Shown piece after piece: positions 1-9,277 of a stretch of 64,000 nucleotides of DNA. Under the pieces are notes generated by a model. The model did no database searches. It was not told the DNA's origin and was given only the letters and a program-made list of their open reading frames with translations. Position numbers and translations under genes: made by a program. Position 1 is the stretch's first letter; each line of letters starts with the position of its first letter. The stretch lies in NCBI GenBank assembly GCA_013396655.1, contig WBMV01001109.1:112937-176936 (forward strand), given 5' to 3'. This DNA comes from Campylorhamphus procurvoides. Taxonomy: Eukaryota; Chordata; Aves; Passeriformes; Dendrocolaptidae.

Positions 1-215
1 GGTCCGGTCAGTCCGGTCCGTACAACCCCGTCCGTACAATCCGCTCCGTACAGTCCGGTCCGGTCGCTCGGGTCAGTCCGATCCGTACAATCCGCTCCGC
101 TCAGCCCGCTCAGTACAATCCGCTCCGTACAGTCCGATGCGGCCGGTCCGCTCCTTATAGTCCGGTCCGGTCTCTCCGGTCAGTCCGGTCCATGCAATCC
201 GGTCCGGTGGCCGCG
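1..215. repeat. 14-bp minisatellite upstream of YIPF6
   Basis: The first 200 or so bases are a degenerate tandem array built on a unit close to TCCGTACARTCCGS. Copies are nearly exact at about 17-60 and more diverged afterwards. The array begins at or before the window edge, so its full length is unknown. It runs directly into the CpG-rich YIPF6 promoter. It has no coding sense. Confidence 0.85.
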
Positions 216-361
216 GCCGCCCCGCGCCGGTGTCAGCGCGCCCCCTGCCGGCGGGGCGTGGCCGGGGCCGCCCGCGTTGCCAGGGACTCCGCTGGGCGGT
301 GCGTGACGCACGGCGCGCAGTGATGACGTAGCGCGGCCTCCACGTCGCCAGGGCAGCCAAG
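200..361 (+). promoter_or_regulatory. YIPF6: CpG-rich YIPF6 promoter and 5' UTR
   Basis: This stretch is very GC- and CpG-dense, has no TATA box, and ends at the YIPF6 start codon, as expected for a housekeeping CpG-island promoter. Two CRE/ATF-like half sites are visible: TGACGCA at 304-310 and TGACGTA at 324-330. The transcription start cannot be placed from sequence but is probably within about 60 bases of the ATG, since no upstream exon is seen. Confidence 0.65.
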
Positions 362-369
362 ATGGCGGC
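357..369 (+). promoter_or_regulatory. YIPF6: YY1-type element over the YIPF6 start codon
   Basis: CCAAGATGGCGGC matches the well-known YY1 consensus (AANATGGCGGC). It contains the initiator ATG at 362-364, which has a strong Kozak context (A at -3, G at +4). YY1 sites at this position are typical of short-5'-UTR housekeeping genes, so the transcription start is probably just upstream. Confidence 0.7.
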
Positions 370-400
370 GGCGGAGGGGAGCGCGGCGGGGCCGCCTCTG
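362..400 (+). CDS. YIPF6: YIPF6 coding exon 1
   Basis: It starts at the ATG within AAGATGG and encodes MAAAEGSAAGPPL. The frame is cut by the donor GTGAGC at 401 in phase 0. The frame stays open beyond 400, but that part is intron: the next exon supplies the conserved sequence. Length is 13 codons. Confidence 0.9.
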
Positions 401-3400
401 GTGAGCGGGGCTCGGGCGGGGGGTTCGGGGCTCTCCGCCCGCCCTGGGCACGGACAGCCTGTCCGTCACTGCGGGGAAACGGCGGAGCGGCCTCTGGAGG
501 CCTCGGCGCCCGGCAGTTCCTCCGGAGGCCCGGGACGGGAGCGGGGACTGGACCCGCCGCCCTCCCGGCTGGCCCTCCCCGCCCCAGCTGTGCCCTCCAG
601 CCGAGCGGGCCGTGCTGGTTCCTCCACCCGCGGGCACCCGGAGCTTTCCCGTCCCGCCGGGCAGGAGCGAATCAGCCCGGGAAGACCTGGTGGCTTCACA
701 GCGTCGGTGTGTTGTGCCCCGGCCGCGGTGTCTGTGCGGCTACCCCCGGCTCCGCTCGGCATGGGAGTCGTTCCCCTCCAAGGGCAGGTGCCTCCTGTGG
801 CTTCACCTCACCTAAAACACAAACAGCTCTTTGCTTTCTGCAGTCACTGCTGCCGAAAGAGGGCAGAGAGTGGGTTATGGGAGTGACGGGAGAAACGCTC
901 CTACACATCTATAAGTACATTTCAACTCACCTCCTTAGGCCATGAGCTGTTCACATCAGGTGGCAACAGCCGGGCCCTGCTGGGGAATTTTTTACTAGTT
1001 GAACACCTGTGTCCATCCTGAACCCATAGGAAGTGCAGGTGAGCTGCTTTGTTTTCCTTCCTAAAGGCTGAAATCCGTTCAGTTTCCAGGTCTGGCGGAT
1101 GTGTCCATATCCCAGGATATCCCAGTGGAAGGGGAGATCACTGTCCCCGTGGGATCTCACTCTCCTGATGAGGATTACTCCACACTGGACGAGCCTGTCA
1201 GGGACACGATTGTGAGTCTGGACCTCTGGCTGGGGTAGAACTTGGGTTTTCCAGAGTCTTTGGCAGCTGTTCTGCAAAACCTGTTTTTGCACAGCTCTGC
1301 TTGACTTGCACTTCAGTGTAAGTCTGGAGATTGTTTTACAGCTCATATAAAACAAAATCCTGTGGTCAAAAAGTGTCTGAACTGTGGCCCCAGGGTTTTT
1401 CTGTGTTCGTTAAATCATTGCAAGGGCAGACCTCAGAAGGAGCTTGAGAGGAAACTCTCCTGAATGATGGGACTTTTTGTTTATTTTCTTTTCCTAGAGG
1501 AGCAAATATTGTTCTTATTCTGCTGTTATTAAAGGATATAGTATTGTTGTTAAGGAAAAGGACGTGATTTTTAGTTGCTAAGGAATGCAGGAAAAGTAGG
1601 CCATGTCTGTTGCAGAGGATGCTACAGAACTTTTTGGTTTGGATCTCCTGATTTACCATCAAAGCTCCTTTACTTCTGTCTCCCTGCTTTAGCTAGGAAC
1701 GGTAATTTTTGTGAAGAGAGAAATCCAGGTGCTTTGTGTTTGTTTCAGATGAGGGACCTGAAGGCTGTTGGGAAGAAGTTTGTCCATGTGATGTATCCCC
1801 GGAAGAGCAGCGCACTCCTCAGGGACTGTACGTGCTGGGGAGGGGACACAGGGCAGCAGGACAAGGGTCAGGGGGTTGCACACCCTGCTGTGACCAACAC
1901 CTGTGACAGTCAGGGTGTGACTGGGGCTCTGGGGCAGGGAGACGTGGGCCAGGATGGGTAGCACAGGGAGCTTTAGCAGCTGCTGGGTTTTGAATGAATT
2001 TTATTACAGAATATGGTGTAAAGTGCTAAATAAGGAAATTGTAAGGCAGTGGGATGTGGTAAATGGCACACTGGGAGTTGGGAGAGGGGCTTTGTCACTC
2101 CCAGGAAAATGGAAGTGAGATGGTTCTGTGACATTTGTGATGTGTTTCCCTCTTCCTGCAGGGGATCTATGGGGCCCATTGGTGCTGTGTGTCTCCCTGG
2201 CTCTGTGAGTATTCAAGGGGATCTGGGGGTTTGTACTCCTGTATGATGTTAAAAATGGATTAATGTGTTGAGATCACGCTCATCTGATCCCTCTCTGTCT
2301 TGTACAAGCACTGCCTGGTTGGATTCTCTTATAAAACGTGTTTGTGAGACTTCAAGCCCATTAGCACCTCCCGTCCTTTACCTTAGGGTTTATCAATGCC
2401 GATGCGTCTGTCTGTTCCCCACAGCAGGATGTTTCTGTCAGTCCCCCACAGCAGCTGTCTCTCTCCTCTCCCCTCCAGGATGCTGCAGGGTGGCTCTGCA
2501 GACAGCAAAGATGATGGAGGGCCCCAGTTTGCCGAGGTCTTTGTCATCATCTGGTTTGGTGCCGTTGTCATCACACTCAACTCAAAGCTTCTCGGAGGGA
2601 CCATGTGAGTGGGTTTGTTTTGTGGCAGTTCACACCCTGCTGTGTGTGGAGTTCTGCACTGCTTGGTTTGATTGCTGTTTTCCTGTTCCTGTCTCTCTCT
2701 GCAGCTCCTTCTTCCAGAGCCTGTGTGTGCTGGGGTACTGTGTGCTGCCACTCACCGTGGCCATGCTGGTGTGCAGGCTGGTGCTGCTGGCAGGTGCTGG
2801 CACCATCAGCTTCATTATCCGCCTCATCGTGGTCGTGGCCATGTTTGGGTGGTCCACATTGGGTGAGTACCCTGTGTGTGTTCATTCCACACAGTTCTCC
2901 CGGTTCCCTCATCTGCTCCTCACAGGACTTGCCCTCTAGACCCTAATTTTCCAATCCTCCAGCTGGCATAGGTTCAGCCTCTGCTCCTGGGGATTTCCAT
3001 GGTCATATGCAAATTACCTTGGGCAGCAGGGTGATAATTCAGTATTAAACTCCATGTAAGATTGCTGATTGTTTTGTTCTGTGATTATGTCACAAACACT
3101 CTTAGAAAATGCTGATTTTATACAGATGCATTATTTCTTTTGTTCTTAATCTGTAAGTCTGACTCATTACAGAATGTTAATCAGCATTTATGGCCAGGTT
3201 GGACAGTCCTTGGAGCAACCTGGGCTAGTGGAAGTAGTCCCTGCCCATGCCAAGGGGTGGAACTGGAGGTCCTTTAAAGTCCCTTCCAACCCAAACCGTT
3301 CTGCGACTCCATGATTTATCTTTATGATAAAGGAAGTTGTATTTGGTGATTAGAGCCCACTGGTTTGAGCAGTGGGTTTCTCTGGTTTCCCTTTCAGTGC

Positions 3401-3613
3401 AGTTGTAATGCAGCTGCTGGCTCAGGTTTGCTGCCATGCAGAGGGGGGGTCAGGTGAGCACTGTGCTCCCCATCACATGTGTGTGTCTCCGCAGCCTCCA
3501 CGGCGTTCCTGGCCGACAGCCAGCCCCCCAACCGCAAGGCGCTCGTCGTGTACCCCATCTTCCTCTTCTACTTTGTCATCAGCTGGATGATCCTCACCTT
3601 CACCCCTCAGTGA
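362..3613 (+). CDS. YIPF6: YIPF6, Yip1-domain family member 6 (whole CDS span, 7 exons)
   Basis: A multi-pass Golgi membrane protein of the Yip1 domain family, implicated in Golgi organisation and vesicle trafficking. Joining 362-400, 1083-1211, 1749-1827, 2162-2204, 2479-2604, 2705-2862 and 3495-3613 gives 693 nt, or 230 residues; the human protein is about 236. Every intron is GT-AG and every phase matches. The cytosolic N-terminus holds the conserved ISQDIPVEGEIT stretch (about 20-35). The family hallmark DLWGPL is at about 84-89. Hydrophobic segments lie at about 84-102, 115-137, 140-165, 167-190 and 207-226, giving five passes, and the protein ends MILTFTPQ as in mammals. I see no frameshift or missing exon. 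The least conserved part is the 13-residue exon 1, rich in Ala and Gly. Confidence 0.96.
1083..1211 (+). CDS. YIPF6: YIPF6 coding exon 2
   Basis: The acceptor is TTCAG ending at 1082 and the donor GTGAGT at 1212. It encodes 43 residues beginning FPGLADVSISQDIPVEGEIT and ending RDTI, the cytosolic N-terminal region conserved with mammalian YIPF6. A second AG six bases in (TTTCCAG) could be used as an alternative acceptor but would shift the frame, so the upstream one is chosen. Phase 0 at both ends. Confidence 0.94.
1749..1827 (+). CDS. YIPF6: YIPF6 coding exon 3
   Basis: The acceptor is TTTCAG ending at 1748 and the donor GTACGT at 1828. It encodes MRDLKAVGKKFVHVMYPRKS and on to RD, nearly identical to human, with one base of the following Trp codon (phase 1). 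Confidence 0.95.
2162..2204 (+). CDS. YIPF6: YIPF6 coding exon 4
   Basis: A 43-nt exon after CTGCAG (ends 2161), with donor GTGAGT at 2205. Read with the split codon it gives WDLWGPLVLCVSLA, the Yip1-family DLWGPL motif entering the first membrane segment. It is too short to be seen as an open frame alone; splice phase identifies it. Confidence 0.94.
2479..2604 (+). CDS. YIPF6: YIPF6 coding exon 5
   Basis: The acceptor is CTCCAG ending at 2478 and the donor GTGAGT at 2605. It encodes the lumenal or loop stretch MLQGGSADSKDDGGPQFAEV and the second hydrophobic segment through ITLNSKLLGGT, which is highly conserved in vertebrate YIPF6. Confidence 0.95.
2705..2862 (+). CDS. YIPF6: YIPF6 coding exon 6
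   Basis: The acceptor is CTGCAG ending at 2704 and the donor GTGAGT at 2863. It encodes the third and fourth membrane segments (ISFFQSLCVLGYCVLPLTVA and following, to MFGWSTL). A 224-residue open frame (2265-2939) overlaps this exon, but most of it is intron read-through. Confidence 0.95.
3190..3316 (+). mobile_element. CR1 LINE 3'-end fragment in YIPF6 intron 6
   Basis: It reads from GGCCAGGTTGGACAGTCC through CCCTTCCAACCCAAACCGTTC, the characteristic CR1 3' tail in sense orientation. It is heavily truncated at the 5' end, as usual for CR1, and carries no ORF. Confidence 0.85.
3495..3613 (+). CDS. YIPF6: YIPF6 coding exon 7 with stop
   Basis: The acceptor is CCGCAG ending at 3494. It encodes ASTAFLADSQPPNRKALVVY and the last membrane segment, ending FTPQ before TGA at 3611-3613. 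Confidence 0.95.
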
Positions 3614-3840
3614 GCCCCATCCCAGGGGACTGGGACACAGACTGCAATTTTTCATGGATGCTGCAGTGAATCCTTGGCTTTATCTCTTTCTAATTTATAT
3701 TTAGGGATACTGTAAAAAGGCAGGTTGTGGGATAAAGCCAGAGAGCTGCAAAAAGTGCTCGTTTGTGTGTCCCTCTTTGTGAAAGTTACTGAGGCCCAGC
3801 TACTGAAGGGTTTATTTATCCCTGCTCTGTACTGATGTTA

Positions 3841-3846
3841 AATAAA
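3841..3846 (+). terminator. YIPF6: Proximal poly(A) signal of YIPF6
   Basis: AATAAA in GTTAAATAAACAGTG, 228 bases after the stop codon. Confidence 0.65.
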
Positions 3847-5695
3847 CAGTGCCCACTGGGACAGGGATTGTTCAACCTGAGGACAAAACAGGAGATCCTG
3901 GAATTCCAAGCCGTTGGGAGATGAAGTTGCAGGATCACACTACTTGGCAGAGTTCGTGCCTGTGCTTGGACTCTCACTGAAGATGAAAATGCCTTATCCA
4001 ACCATAGAACTTTACTGCTGTCATGCGTGGAGAGGGAAGAGATGTGTCTGACTCCTTTCATTCCCTTATGGAGTGGTGGGATCTGCACCTGGGGCATTGT
4101 GGGACTGGGGGCTTTCCTGGGAAAGCTGGGTCCCTTTGCAATGAATTGGAGCTGGTGGCAGGGAGTTGCCTTTGGCCATATCCATGTGCTGTGTGTGCTC
4201 ATCCTTTCATGTGGCAGGGAAGAGGGTTCCAGCCTGATGCCTTCAGCACTGTGTGGCCCTGACCCTGTGTCTGTGAGAAGCGTGTGGGCTCACTGCAGAG
4301 GTAGAGCCCTCAGACCACAGAGGACAGCTTGGAGTCCTGCAGAAACACTCAAAACTGGTTTGGAACTGGTTTGTAGCCGAGACTGGGTTCTAACTCTGCA
4401 TTTGGGAAGGGAAAATTCCCTGGAGAGCACAAAGAGTGTGCATATATGATAAAAACAAGGGATTCTGTGCAGTAAGTTCAAGTTTTGCTGCACAGGCTGT
4501 TTGGTACTGACAAACCACACCAGGGCTTGGGCCCCAGAATTTTAAAACAGTTTGAAGGAAGGAAAGTAAATGGTGCTGAAGGCAGAGGCTGCTCTGGAGC
4601 AGGACATGAATCCTGCTCTCGCCTGCCTGTGTGTGACTGTTCCTTTGGTTGTTACAGGGACAGCCAGAGAAATGTGTGCAAATGTGCATTTTGTTCCCTT
4701 GTACTTGCCCTGAGATGTTGGACACTGTTCTGTGAGTTGGTTTGTGGGGCTTTTGTTTTGCTTAACACTTTTTTAAGAGGGAGGGGGTTTCTTTCTCCAG
4801 TCCCTACAGGTTCATTTTGTACCTCACCTGGAGAACCACAGGTGGGCCAGAGTCGGGTGTATTTTGGCATGGGGATTGAGAGCTGGGATTTGCTTTTAGA
4901 AACTGTACAGAAATTATGCTATTGTCCATTGTTCTCAGTCAGCAATCCAAGGGGAGAGCTTTGAAGAATCTGGGGTGAAAAAGCTGCTGTAAAATGTCCG
5001 TTTTCCTCCAGTTGTGCAGACAGACTGAACCTGAGGTCTGTGGGTCCTGCTGAGGTGTGAGATTTTCTAATTTATAGTTCTATGTACAAGAGCTATGTAT
5101 GCTGTAAGCACTGGCAGTGTCTGGGAATTGGGATGGAAATTGCTAAATTGCAGATTAAAAGTGGATTTTTGCATTTGTGGATAACAAGCTGCTGTGTGTG
5201 ACAGGGCCTGGTTGTGGCACCAAGGGGCTGGTGAGGGGAAGGGTGTTATCAACATGGGGACCATGGAAATGGGGAATTTTTGAGCTTCCATTAAATTATT
5301 GCTGATTTGGAATGTAGTTTTTCTTTTAAGCGTGCAATTTTTTTTCATTTAAAAGTTATTTCAGCTTTATGAAGCTGAAAAGAAATACTCAAGGGAAGTG
5401 GATAGCAAAGTTGTTGATGGCTGCAGTGGGATTCCTGGAGCCAAATCGTTCTTTCTAACAAGAATGTAACCACACTTGCAGGGAAATCCTTTTCTCTCTC
5501 TGTAGTGTCTTGTGACTTGAGTTGCTGTTCTAGCTGAAGGATAATTGGAGTAACATTTAATTGATCCAGTAATATTTTGAAAGGAAGGAAAATGATTTTT
5601 AAGGAGTTAAAATCCCAGTTTTTGCCCTCTGTGTGTCTTGAATCTGAGTCTCATGGTGGTTTGTTCCTTATCAGCACTCTTGGCTTATACAAGAG

Positions 5696-5701
5696 AATAA
5701 A
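5696..5701 (+). terminator. YIPF6: Candidate distal poly(A) signal of YIPF6
   Basis: AATAAA in GAGAATAAAATTG at the end of the TG-rich stretch. Use of this site would give a 3' UTR of about 2.1 kb. Confidence 0.4.
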
Positions 5702-8700
5702 ATTGTTCTTATATTAACTTGATTTACTTTACATCTGGTTACTGAATTTTTCAGTCAAGAAATGTTTTTAATCTGCGGGAATAGAAGTAGCCTGGCTATA
5801 GGGGAAGGAGTGATTTCGCTTTGGGTTTTGGCTTGTGTCAATCCCTCTTTAGCACAGCAGCCATTGCCTCCTAAAGCTGTGACATCTCTAGGAGGGTTTG
5901 TGTCATTGAAGGTGTGACCTGCCCTTGGGTTTGAGCTGGCAGTGATTGGGGAGAAAACCAAACTCTGGGTTTTCATGGCTCCAGTTGCTGTGATATGTCC
6001 CTGTTGTATGTCCCTGTCCTCGTGTCTCCCTGGCCTGGCATGGACAGCGGGACATGGCCACGTGTCCCAAAGCCCCTGGGACTGAGCTGGGACATCACCC
6101 TCCTCAGGCTCAGATCTCGCCAGTGCTCCCAGCTGGTCACAGCCTGGGGAGGGAGCAGCAGTGCTGGTGTGCCCCAAAGTCAGGGTTCAAGTGGCTTCAG
6201 AGCTGGGAGGTCTTGGGAACCACCCCAGGGACCCAAGTGTGCCCCAGTGGCACTGGCCAGGCTCAGCGTGCTGGGGCTGAATGAGGGGGGGTAAAGGGGG
6301 AGCAGAAACCTGGTATTAAACCCCATCCCTGAGTGGTTAATGAATGACAGGCAATTAACTCCATCCCTGACCTGGCTAATGAGCCAGTGGCAACTATACC
6401 CATCCCTGTCCTGCCCTGGATTTGAGGCAGTGGCCAGGAGTGTGTCCATGCTCTGCACTGTGACAGTGGGTGACAGTGGGGACACCCACGCCACAATCAC
6501 GGCTGGTGAGCCTTGGCCCAGGTGTGGGGATAGCAGGGGACACGGTGGCATCCAGGACACACTGACCCTGTGCCAGGCGTGGGCTCTGGGCTGGGAAGGA
6601 AGGACACCACGGCCCGGCGGTCACAAGAGGGCGGCAGGACCGCGCCACCCTAACCCTGTCCGCATTTTGTAGCTTGTTTTTTCCCTGCCTTGGCTTCCTG
6701 CTCCACTGGGGGATCTCCGGGGGGCACAACTGGAGGGTTCGGGTCCCGCAGCCACAGGAGGTGAGCTGGGAGCTGCCAGCCCTGCCCCTGCCGTGGGCAC
6801 TGCCTGCTCAGCGAGTCACCAGATTGGAGCAAGAAGATACTTTCGTTCAACGAGTGGCATTTTTTTTTTAAAAAAGACAATTTACCAGACTGGAAATGCA
6901 ACTCTTCCACTCAAAAGAGCCGTTCCCAGATGCAGCTTCGTGGTTTGTAGTTACACTTTCTTTGGATAAAGCTTGGATTTAGCATTTTTTTTCTCCCAAG
7001 TTAATCTTAAGGCAAATATTCTGTGTGCTGGATTGTAACTTAGGGCAAATGAATGGGGAAGTTGAGAGTAGAAGGAAGGACTTTCCCAGTAAAATCAGGG
7101 AGTAACTCATCAGGGAAGCTGCTGACCCTGGCACAGTGACCCAGGATTCCCGACCTTTGGCTTTCCTGGCAGGAGTGATGACAGGGCTGTGGGAGGTGGA
7201 AGGCAGGCTGGAGGCTGCTGGAGCTCCACACTGCAGGTACGGGGCACGGGGGGCTGGCAGGGAGCGGGTGGGATGGGGCACACTGTGCCCAGCACGGGGG
7301 GTTCCCAGCAGAGACATCGGGGACAGTGACACTGAGTGCAGGTGGGACGGGACCCCAACACCTGGGGCTGCTGCTGGCACAGACTGAGGTCACTGCTGGC
7401 ACCTTGGCAGGGGCAGTGCCTGTGCAGGAGGTCTCAGGGGCAGGGGAGGGGGCCCTGAGAGAGAGAGGAGTGAAAGCTTGCTCTAGATTTTGCTCCCAGT
7501 CCGATCTGAAATAGAAAGGAATAATAAGGGCACTTCCTGCTCCAGGAAGGACAGGTTCCCTCTTTCCAACCTGGTTACTCTCCCTGACCCTTGTCCCCTC
7601 TGCCCACGTTTCAGGCAAGGGAACAAGGGGGTTGTTTGGGGTGTCGTGGCGTCCCTTTGCTCGGTACCTTGGCACAGGTGAGTTCTGAGCCCTCTGTGCC
7701 TCAGAAGTCGATGTTTGTGCTGTGGATGGAGGAGAAGGAGCACTTGGCAGAGTCTTGGACACAGCGAGGCACAGCAGGAAGGCTCCTGCCACACCGTGCT
7801 CGTTGTTCCTGTGCTGCTGGTGGTGGGGCAGGAGCTCCAGCAGTGCCACCATGCCCGGGGTGGGAGGAGATGGAGCAATCCCCTGTCTTGGCTGAACTCC
7901 TCCTGCTCAGCCCCAGCTCTTCCCAGGGGTCTGGGGCAGCATCTCCTGGCCTGAAACACACCTCAGGCAGCACCTGGGTGAAATCCAGGCCAATGAGCCC
8001 CTTCCAAACCCCTCCTTTTCCTCCAGTGCTGCATTGTTAGTGGGGGAAAGAGCATGATTTGAAGCACAAGCTCCTCCAAAAGGGTAAAAGGAGTTTTGTA
8101 TTTTAAGGGGGAAATGAAGAATACAAACCCAGCTGACTGAACTGGACATCCTGCACTAACTGCAGGTTCACATGCTCTGGTGAGGAGAGCATGGAAATTC
8201 CTGAGAAAGGGCCATTACATCCCCTTCTAATCAAATGGAATGGAAAGGAAAATGGGAAAAGCAAACTAAATGTCATCTCCTGGGTGGTTCTTGCTAAGAA
8301 GTCATGGTTTTGCATTGCCAGCTTTGCCAGCGTCGGGGATTCCATCCATGAACAATGGACACAAGGAGTGCTGAGCACCAAGAAAAGCCACCAATGCCTC
8401 CAGGCCAGTGGGATGAGCTCCCAACCCCACACTTTTCGTCATCAGCTGAAGAAGAGGAAAGTGAGGCAGGTGTCTGTAGCTTCTTCTGTCCAAGAAACAG
8501 CGAGCACAGTCCTGAGGATGAGCCTGACTGTGCACTGATCCTTGACAACTCTGTGCCCTTCTTGTGGGGATCTTTTCCCAGGAGAACTGGAAGGCACTGG
8601 CTGAGATTTTTCAGCCTCACAGAGGGTTCTGCAGGACACAGCGGGGATGCTTTAGGCAAGAATGAATCTTTTGGCAGCAGTGAATTTTTAGCCTTCAATG

Positions 8701-9128
8701 AACATTCCCTGATAAAGCCTGGACATGTATCTGGGGATGGCAAAATAGATCCAGAGGGACCGCTCAGGGCAGACCTGGGAAGAGACCCCAACATCGTGGA
8801 CTGGGAGGCAGAGGAAGTTAATGCCTTCTCTCTGTCTCCTGGGGAACTGCAGACCTGTCCTGGCCAGCTGGTAGGTGCATCTCACAGTGACTCCTGGGGC
8901 CCATTCCCTGCATCCCATTCCCTGCTCCCTTGAGGCACCAGGCTGGTCCTGAGGTTGGGATGCTCTGGCAGGCACCAGCTGCTTTGTCTTCTCTTTACCC
9001 TAAAGTCCTGCTTCACCCTCAACATCTCTGATTCTTGTTATTTTGGTTGTGGAAGGCTCCAGGCTCTGGAGCCCCTGCAGCAATATAGCCATGCCCACAT
9101 GTGGGGGCTGATGGGGCCATCAGAGCAG

Positions 9129-9277
9129 CCCCATTCCCACAGCTGTTCCCCTTGTGTGCTTCCCCCATTCTTGCAGCTGTTCGCCTTGTGTGCTTTCCCC
9201 ATCCCTATGGCCATTGTCCTTGTGCTTTCCCCATTCCTATGGCTGTTCTCCTCATGCTTCCCCCATCACAACCATTT
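9129..9277. repeat. 32-34-bp minisatellite, about 4.5 copies
   Basis: Successive units run CCCCATTC...AGCTGTTCCCCTTGTGTGCTT. The third and fourth copies change to a CTATGG centre, showing internal divergence. It is non-coding. Confidence 0.85.

Larger units (their letters stand above)
3614..5720 (+). other. YIPF6: Probable YIPF6 3' UTR, short and long forms
   Basis: This is non-coding sequence after the stop. It is visibly T- and G-rich on the plus strand, like the introns, which fits continued transcription in this direction. A first poly(A) signal lies 230 bases after the stop and a second about 2.1 kb after it. Mammalian YIPF6 is thought to have a long 3' UTR, so the distal end is plausible. 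No coding exon is seen. Confidence 0.5.

Noticed and set aside
1..215. CRISPR-like array
   Set aside because: The repeats are 14-bp head-to-tail units with no unique spacers in a vertebrate genome; it is a minisatellite.
362..886. 174-codon single-exon frame from the YIPF6 ATG
   Set aside because: Only the first 13 codons are YIPF6; the donor GTGAGC at 401 and the conserved exon 2 show that the remainder is intron.
2265..2939. 224-codon plus-strand frame in YIPF6
   Set aside because: Mostly intron read-through around exons 5 and 6; splice phase and homology place the coding sequence in the exons alone.
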